From the NCBI GenBank assembly GCA_013286765.1, contig JABDFB010000038.1, positions 1 through 19,449 on the forward strand: a DNA stretch of 19,449 bases, in the 5' to 3' direction. Position 1 is the first letter of the stretch. Every line of letters begins with the position of its first letter. Both the position numbers and the translations under genes were made by a program. The DNA is from Deltaproteobacteria bacterium. Lineage in GTDB: Bacteria; Bdellovibrionota; UBA1018. The notes under the pieces are model-generated. The model saw only the letters and a program-made list of their open reading frames with translations, made no database searches and had not been told where the DNA came from. Positions 14,701 through 19,449 of the stretch are shown here, in pieces.

Positions 14701-17700
14701 TCGGATGCTAAAACTCCTACGCAAAAGAAAGCCGTCGTATTAGATGATTTGGTCAAGTTTACGACACTGATAGAGGCAAAACCTAATGCAGAAAAAACCC
14801 AGGTCGACGTCGATCTTACTTTCGAACTAGAAGATCTCTTTGCGAGTTTACCCACTGATGAAAGACTCTTTTTATACGCTGAGGCAATTAAAAGAGGAAA
14901 TATCCAAACAGAAAACTGGCTTAAAAAGATGTTCGGTAAGAGTCTGGGCATAACAGAACCAAATGGTTTAGATTTAGTGCCCGGCAGATACCTGAGCATG
15001 CGAAGTGATGCCACCGGAAAAACCAATTTCCAACGTTTGCTTGAATCTAACGATACAGTGGATCATCTCACCAGCTATCTAGAACTTGGCGCAGACCCTA
15101 ACGTGGCTGATTCCACTGGAAGAACGCCGCTCCAATTCGCATCAGAGCAGTACTACGATTCTCTTAAGAAAGAAGCTTCTTTCAGCAAAAATGCGACAAA
15201 ACGTAAGATTTACTCCGGAAGGGCTGAACACTGGAAACAGGTCATGGTGGCTCTACTCGCGAAGGCTGAGCCAATGCAGAATGATACACCCATTCGAGAC
15301 AAAGCATCTGGAAAAACGATTTTACACTTTGCTCTGGAAACATTCCTAAAGGAATTGAAAGAAGCGCCTACAAATACCGTAGAGACAGAGAAAAAATGGG
15401 TCAAATTGATCGGAAGACAACTCCATATGGGAGCAGATCCAAACGCGTATGACAAGAGCGGAATCACCCCTATGCACTTAGCAGCTGAATACACTAAGCA
15501 GGCCTTAGCGCAGGATAATCCTTCGCCAAATGCTACTAAACTGCTTAAGCTTCTTCAGGCTTATAAGGGAAATTTAGATATAAAAACAAAAGGATTCTTT
15601 GGGAAATTGTTCGGTAAAAAGGCCATTAATATAGTGCCCAGCGACCAAAGATCAGATTTTAGAGATGTCCCACAACACGAACTACATCACCTCATGGTAG
15701 AAAACAGCGAAGTAAAGCAGACAGTCAAAATCCGTGAAAAGGGCGTCGAAAGAGAAATAGATATCCCGGTAAAAGTCTTGGAAGTCGAAGACGAAAAAGC
15801 TGATCTGCGAGAAGTAAATGGGTATGTTAATCGGGTCCTGAGCCCAATGGGAAGAGTAGTAAGCGCGGAAGAGGCACTCAGCCAAGCTGTTGTGGAATGC
15901 GCTCAAGTTCAAGATAAATCTGATAAAGTTCGTAAAGACGAAAAAACTGGAGCGGAGCTAAGAAGAGAAAAAGACAACCGTCGGATGCATTGGTTGAGCG
16001 CCATTGAAACTTTAATAAACGAAAAAGACGCTAACCCAAACACTAAGAACGAGACCGGACCTAAAAGAAGTGCTGCAGGTGAACCTACCGCAGATGAAAC
16101 CCCTATTGAAGTCGCGGCTAGAACGGGTGATTTCGAGATCTTTCAACTATTAAAAGCTGGCGGAGGAGATGAAAATCTAAATCTTCTTATTACTGGATAT
16201 TACCAGTCCCGAGTAGCAACTGCTAACGGTTTTAAACCTGGGCCATTCGGTACCGCACCGTGGTTAGACCGAATAAAAACGGCACTTAAAGATGAGAAGG
16301 CGGATCCAAACAACGGTCCTACCTATCGCGCTATTCCACCTGTGTACTTAGCCGCAAAACTTGCAGTACAAGAGCCAAGTTTGCGTAGACGGCAGGCCGC
16401 CGATCTGGCCGGAGGACTTGCAGAAAAACTAACCGGACAACCAGTCGCGCAATTGGCAAGGCAACTGGCAGAAAATCTAACCGCGCAGCTGGCGACGCAA
16501 CTAGCAACGCAACTAACGGGACAACAGTACGAGAAGATGGCACAGCATGTGGCAGAGTTACTTGCTGCCGATGAACGCGGGGACCCCACAGATCAGGTGG
16601 AACCAGTTCTTGATTTACTCATGTCCAATGGCGGCGATCCAAATACCAAACCCGATCGCTTCGGCGCTAGCTTCTTCCTGAAGACACCTATGCAATGGGC
16701 AGCAACTGAAGGCAATCTCAATGCATTTAAATTGCTCATGAAACATGGCGGCGATCCTCTCGGAGCAATAGACTTAGTACCACCTAAATTTAAAGACGCG
16801 TTCGACCAAGCCGTAACTGAATTCAATAGCACAAAAGCAAGTAGCGCAAACGACGAGAAAACGACGGCTCCAGCTCAGGCTCCAAATCGAAGAAAGCGTT
16901 ACCAACCCGCTAAGAAACCCACCCAGAAAATGTTGCAAGCGATCAACAAGGGGGACTTTGAAAGGTTCGACGATTACGTTCAAGAAGGATTCATGCAAGA
17001 CCTCAATCTGCTCATCAGCGGCTACCATAGCGCTAAAGCTGTTGCAGATAAAAATCGATGGCAGAGGCGAATGGCAGACTTGATTTTAAAAGGCCAAAGA
17101 CCTGACGTAAAATATTCCGGAGACGTAACTCCGATGCAGAAAGCTGCAAACCTCGGTGAAGCTGAGCTATTTGAAGCAATGAGAAAACTTGGGGCGAGAA
17201 CCAACCACAATTGGGAAGACCTCAGTAAGCTGATCATCGGATACCACAATGCTAAACACTACCAGAATAAGGCGCAAACACAGTTATGGTGGAAGCGGAT
17301 CGAAGAAACGGTTCGAACCAGGACCTACGATCCTAACACGCGTTCAACTGATAACATGACTCCGATGCACGTTGCGGCCTACCTCGGTGAAATTGGAATC
17401 TTCTCCTACCTCATGGAAAATGGCGGAGATCCTAGTGTAATGGTACCTATGTATACCGGCAAGGCAACAGACAAGACAGAAACCAAAGAGGCAGACTCCG
17501 AGACAGCGGCTCCTGGAATTCCACCTATTCAAATGGCGCCTGCTGATATGCTAGATGCATTTGAGACCGCTATTAGAAACCACAAGCGTAGCGGAAGAGA
17601 GACGGATTCTAGGGCATCCAGACGAAGCTCAGAGTCCTCAGAATCCAAGAGCCCGGTTCAGCCTATTCAAGATGACGAGAAACGTGGCTCCGGCGCAAGT

Positions 17701-18342
17701 ACGCCAGTCATGCGGCCAGTAAGTACGCCGTCCACACCCGTCACACCAGGTACACCAAATACGCCTAGTACGCCGGATATGCGAAGTAGCCCGACGAATC
17801 TGCAGAACATTCCAGAAATACAACCACTGTCGAGTGCTGTCGTGTCAGTAGAATCCGCCGAACAAAAAAGAGCTCCACTCCTTCCGCTTTTCATTTCAGT
17901 GCCAAAGCGATCTGGGACAAGTGAAAATAAGATGGGTGACTCCAGCCCAAGTACACCGCTATTATTGATCCAATCAACCGCTCCAAGCACTTCGAATTCA
18001 CCTATTCAGCCAAGTACGCCACGTAGCAATGGTCATGTTTCTCCGCCAAGTGAGCTTGAAAGTGAACCAAGTCAGCCAGGCCACCAAAGCACGCCTTCGA
18101 CCCCGGAAGGGACAATTCGGCCGAATACACCTTCGATTCCACCGACCTCGCTTGGACCACGTGCGCCGAGTGTGCAGAGTGTGCCAAGTACTCCGGGTGC
18201 CACAGGATCCTCCTTCGCAACCAGCATATATGCAGCAATGGCGGCTGCACCTGAGAAGGCAGACTCCCCAGAAACCCTCAACGACAACCAATATCTAGAT
18301 ACCTCGGAAGTCCCCCCAAAAAATGGCAGGCGGAAAAAATAG
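11725..18342 (+). CDS. Giant exported ankyrin-repeat protein (2205 residues)
   Basis: A predicted signal peptide (1-27, cut after ATHA) leads into an N-terminal domain with five cysteines (58, 121, 136, 152, 167) that I do not recognise. Ankyrin-like units appear at about 305-412 and canonical ones at 500-660 (GLHVAAESNPRFVAKLLQKGA, TPLHLAVKAGKINSVYALL), with another near 880. A charged linker follows (about 915-945). Elongated ankyrin units fill about 1115-1300 and 1415-1900, marked by TPM-x-x-AA, a Trp-led helix and DPN. A tetrad Leu repeat lies at 1561-1616. Residues about 1990-2190 are Ser/Thr/Pro-rich, ending in RRKK. There is no membrane anchor, catalytic motif or known toxin domain that I can see. 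The frame is uninterrupted. Ankyrin arrays bind proteins, so a secreted or periplasmic binding or effector role is possible but unproven. Confidence 0.88.
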   Translation: MNKFSNLSLYSCLSLVITLVNVAATHAGDAQLEEIHSLLFSDDDVNKILAEKKEQTSCAIHSNHHPVPRQTIELPDFLKPHGHSPDDLFGSFKDKKLDQQGLLKELQKHLTNGKPLAIHYCSKPRSSPAGQKANICDGKPEIAYVSGVRTNCRPELDFDLSLGRTVCFYELQVTDAKHTLEWMQLGSDSESIPSRILSSQQNLYNPLFGVYGMQNRSMLDDLILNHGGKHPGSSSNTAALESKTQVSNAAQNRGLFGALTSNVSSSLSSVRSMIPSSVSAMVTESFSAMNPFRDSDIPADSLGRQKLLTEAIKNKNCDLIVRLLNKDIDPTPLLNITADNALDPTENTSTILVHCLKSFKDSGNQRALSAFLTAGSKSGSPLLRTAVALLDTGAVNLLTRFGADPELVAPNIGAYMRTVRQRDTTPGQRATQTIEALLLLAQEQKKGNDRISYTDSRGNRETYLNRILRNNDPIRPDYLQDILFDWLVSVNPEILSRQGAGGKTGLHVAAESNPRFVAKLLQKGADRTARDSENSTPLHLAVKAGKINSVYALLENKDTNEELLDARDLQERAPIHLAAADVKSLPVLQVLMKVQPTSLSAITAEGKNPFHIAIENNNDEALTAMFKAVKENSLRKDHIFDVKDKTGKTPIDYLFAKDDEASVKSYLDLFSTSYGGYRQHYNSLLQRSIREDRPQIAARLLEEIDQVSDGDLKLHLKAAITNNKNAMARVVYERIIKKRDPFFFDNFLEDLEKDFSNHLKEGKNEVDQDIGSLTWLYQYHQTGKEKEKVFGAIYIVAYELLQAKEFEKLALLYLSMTNADRPKLLSKLEHPLLDSFKRATEQSQTKLVRDLFKTGLSDFITPLLKEKPNLLYATYEDKGANHNLLHLTAQSGNYRLLTDLVRRVKEDKRDLQSMLLARPEPQSRGKAKEEKRPEDGDAKAPALSPLNNRSVLDLGLDEKASPELRKIVLNYLEFLREKNEVAAVSLSVPNDKSDAKTPTQKKAVVLDDLVKFTTLIEAKPNAEKTQVDVDLTFELEDLFASLPTDERLFLYAEAIKRGNIQTENWLKKMFGKSLGITEPNGLDLVPGRYLSMRSDATGKTNFQRLLESNDTVDHLTSYLELGADPNVADSTGRTPLQFASEQYYDSLKKEASFSKNATKRKIYSGRAEHWKQVMVALLAKAEPMQNDTPIRDKASGKTILHFALETFLKELKEAPTNTVETEKKWVKLIGRQLHMGADPNAYDKSGITPMHLAAEYTKQALAQDNPSPNATKLLKLLQAYKGNLDIKTKGFFGKLFGKKAINIVPSDQRSDFRDVPQHELHHLMVENSEVKQTVKIREKGVEREIDIPVKVLEVEDEKADLREVNGYVNRVLSPMGRVVSAEEALSQAVVECAQVQDKSDKVRKDEKTGAELRREKDNRRMHWLSAIETLINEKDANPNTKNETGPKRSAAGEPTADETPIEVAARTGDFEIFQLLKAGGGDENLNLLITGYYQSRVATANGFKPGPFGTAPWLDRIKTALKDEKADPNNGPTYRAIPPVYLAAKLAVQEPSLRRRQAADLAGGLAEKLTGQPVAQLARQLAENLTAQLATQLATQLTGQQYEKMAQHVAELLAADERGDPTDQVEPVLDLLMSNGGDPNTKPDRFGASFFLKTPMQWAATEGNLNAFKLLMKHGGDPLGAIDLVPPKFKDAFDQAVTEFNSTKASSANDEKTTAPAQAPNRRKRYQPAKKPTQKMLQAINKGDFERFDDYVQEGFMQDLNLLISGYHSAKAVADKNRWQRRMADLILKGQRPDVKYSGDVTPMQKAANLGEAELFEAMRKLGARTNHNWEDLSKLIIGYHNAKHYQNKAQTQLWWKRIEETVRTRTYDPNTRSTDNMTPMHVAAYLGEIGIFSYLMENGGDPSVMVPMYTGKATDKTETKEADSETAAPGIPPIQMAPADMLDAFETAIRNHKRSGRETDSRASRRSSESSESKSPVQPIQDDEKRGSGASTPVMRPVSTPSTPVTPGTPNTPSTPDMRSSPTNLQNIPEIQPLSSAVVSVESAEQKRAPLLPLFISVPKRSGTSENKMGDSSPSTPLLLIQSTAPSTSNSPIQPSTPRSNGHVSPPSELESEPSQPGHQSTPSTPEGTIRPNTPSIPPTSLGPRAPSVQSVPSTPGATGSSFATSIYAAMAAAPEKADSPETLNDNQYLDTSEVPPKNGRRKK
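16405..16572 (+). repeat. In-frame 12-base / four-residue Leu repeats
   Basis: Within the ankyrin gene about fourteen consecutive tetrads of the form L-A/T-x-x occur: LAGG, LAEK, LTGQ, PVAQ, LARQ, LAEN, LTAQ, LATQ, LATQ, LTGQ and later weaker ones. The DNA shows related 12-base units such as CAACTAGCAACG. The stretch replaces part of an ankyrin unit and predicts an amphipathic helix with a Leu every four residues. Confidence 0.75.
17692..18200 (+). repeat. Ser-Thr-Pro-rich low-complexity region of the ankyrin protein
   Basis: Encodes many S/N/G-T-P units (VSTPSTPVTPGTPNTPSTP and later scattered copies), built on AGTACGCC-like codons. It is a likely flexible or wall-spanning stalk and resembles Pro/Thr/Ser linkers of secreted proteins. 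No sorting motif follows it. Confidence 0.7.
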
Positions 18343-19449
18343 TCAGATGCCTCTTTTTCCTTTGCTGATGCTTGAGCTGACCTGATTGGGCTCAACTCGT
18401 AGCTGCACCCCATCCGAAAAGTGTACAGTAATTGTCTCTCGCTCAGGATTATAGGCGACATAGCGTCGCAGTCCGTTTTTATTAAATACTCCATATGTAG
18501 AAATATCGGCTGTAACACTCGTGTCCACACGACCAAGTTTATTTAAATTATGCAACCAGTGGTAGGTATGCGCCTTAGACTCGCCTGCCTCCGGACTATA
18601 ACCGCTATTCTGATCAAATTCTCTGAGAGCCGCGGCCGGATCGTAGAGTGCCTTGACGCCCATATGAATATCACGCCACATTCCGGAGCCTCCGGCATTT
18701 TTCATCATAAAGTCGTGATTTTTGGCGAGATAGTCTGGATTTTTGCCGAGGTATAAGGAGCCTCCGGTAATCGGCAGAAAGTTGATCCCGTGAAGCTCCT
18801 CCACATTGCCCCACCACCAGATCGAGTAAGCCCCACCATCACCCCAAACAATCCCGAGGGTGGGCTCATTGAATTCGGATGGGAATACCTGGCGGTCGAT
18901 GTCGAACCAATATTGTTCGATCGCAGCGACCTCCGTCGTATATAGGAAAATCCCTAAGTCTCGTAATTTCGGTTGATTTGTTTGTACTCCCCAACGAATC
19001 AAACCGGTAGCAAAATTAATCGATTCCGATGAAGACTCTTGATTATTTCCTGCAGCAAAAAGCGCGGGGCCGTTTGCCCAGCTATGCCCGCCGTAAACAT
19101 CAAATTGCCGTAAAAATGGAAAACGATTATCGCTTCGATCACTATTTGCTGCATCTTTTATCAATAGTTCAATCATTCCACCCCATTGGTCCTGGCTTGC
19201 CCAATTTGGATCGTATTGTGCGATGGTAGCGGCGGCTTGGACAAAATAGCCGTAGTGAAAATGGTGGTCGTTGAGTTCCCTATCAGTTCCATAGCTCGCA
19301 GGATAGGCGATCAATGTTCTCCAGGTCCGATCGTAATAAAATTTCTGGGACTTCGTACCCGTCAGCCAGTACTCGATCTTCGCTTTCAGAGTCAAAAACT
19401 GAAACAATATATAGATGATATTTATAAAGTATCGCCGGCTGCACGCTGG
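18343..19449 (-). CDS. GH81 endo-beta-1,3-glucanase, C-terminal catalytic part (5' end outside window)
   Basis: GH81 enzymes hydrolyse internal beta-1,3-glucan bonds (laminarin, fungal and oomycete walls, callose) with inversion. The frame stays open to the right edge, so the TTG at 19407 is not a real start; about 368 residues are visible. Family motifs are RTLIAYPASYGTDRELNDHHFHYGYF, FDVYGGHSWANG, NQESSSESINFATGLIRWG, and ELHGINFLPITGGSLYLG. The Asp of LNDHH and the two Glu of ESSSE lie 77 and 81 residues apart, matching the spacing I recall for the acid and base residues of characterised GH81 enzymes. The N-terminal beta-sandwich and any signal peptide would lie beyond the window. The stop codon directly abuts that of the convergent ankyrin gene. 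Confidence 0.93.
   Translation of the reverse strand, partial: PACSRRYFINIIYILFQFLTLKAKIEYWLTGTKSQKFYYDRTWRTLIAYPASYGTDRELNDHHFHYGYFVQAAATIAQYDPNWASQDQWGGMIELLIKDAANSDRSDNRFPFLRQFDVYGGHSWANGPALFAAGNNQESSSESINFATGLIRWGVQTNQPKLRDLGIFLYTTEVAAIEQYWFDIDRQVFPSEFNEPTLGIVWGDGGAYSIWWWGNVEELHGINFLPITGGSLYLGKNPDYLAKNHDFMMKNAGGSGMWRDIHMGVKALYDPAAALREFDQNSGYSPEAGESKAHTYHWLHNLNKLGRVDTSVTADISTYGVFNKNGLRRYVAYNPERETITVHFSDGVQLRVEPNQVSSSISKGKRGI

Noticed and set aside
18002..18536. Long minus-strand frames opposite the Ser-Thr-Pro region and the end of the ankyrin gene
   Set aside because: They are antisense readings of low-complexity sequence, rich in Arg, Cys and Trp, with no start signals.
19029..19229. 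Plus-strand frame inside the GH81 gene
   Set aside because: It lies antisense to strongly conserved GH81 motifs and has no independent support.

Overview
The window reads as a chromosomal segment of a Gram-negative bacterium. The gene set rpsP-khpA-trmD plus a Methyltrn_RNA_4-type methylase, rplS-rnhB-yraN, a heptose epimerase for lipopolysaccharide (hldD) and a cysteine-rich ferrochelatase fits Bdellovibrionota or another lineage formerly placed in the Deltaproteobacteria. This placement is an inference from gene content, not from a database match.

Layout. Positions 2-1363 (+): the 3' end of rplS, then rnhB and a YraN/UPF0102 gene, tightly packed. Positions 1394-1732 (-): a small RCC1-like repeat protein at what looks like a rearrangement junction. 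Positions 1834-9083 (-): a long co-directional series which, in transcription order, is a fused ABC permease, its ATPase, greB, hemH, rpsP, khpA, trmD and a SPOUT-type RNA methyltransferase. Positions 9330-9746 (-): an unrecognised small protein, divergent from yhhQ (queuosine-precursor transporter) and hldD (+, 9797-11550). Positions 11725-18342 (+): a giant 2205-residue exported ankyrin-repeat protein. Its stop codon directly abuts that of a convergent GH81 endo-beta-1,3-glucanase, which runs off the right edge.

The rpsP-khpA-trmD-methylase and rplS-rnhB-yraN blocks often form one operon in related bacteria. Here they face each other, with the RCC1-like gene between them and no rimM between khpA and trmD, so the translation/tRNA-modification cluster has been split and half of it inverted.

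The most unusual feature is a family of three intergenic foldback elements (2478-2614, 2782-2889, 9113-9220). Each has a long, nearly perfect outer inverted repeat whose sequence differs completely between copies. The outer repeat encloses a conserved core of about 55 nt that folds into a side hairpin plus an inner stem with an apical hairpin. The core stems show compensatory base changes between copies, which points to selection on a folded RNA or DNA structure. On one strand all six hairpin loops carry GGA. Copy 1 runs up to the start codon of the methyltransferase and would bury its ribosome binding site.

The second candidate for novelty is the giant ankyrin protein. It has a signal peptide, a cysteine-containing N-terminal domain, canonical and elongated Trp/DPN-marked ankyrin units, a run of four-residue Leu repeats and a Ser-Thr-Pro tail, and it lies beside a beta-1,3-glucanase. 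A role in interaction with other cells is possible but speculative.
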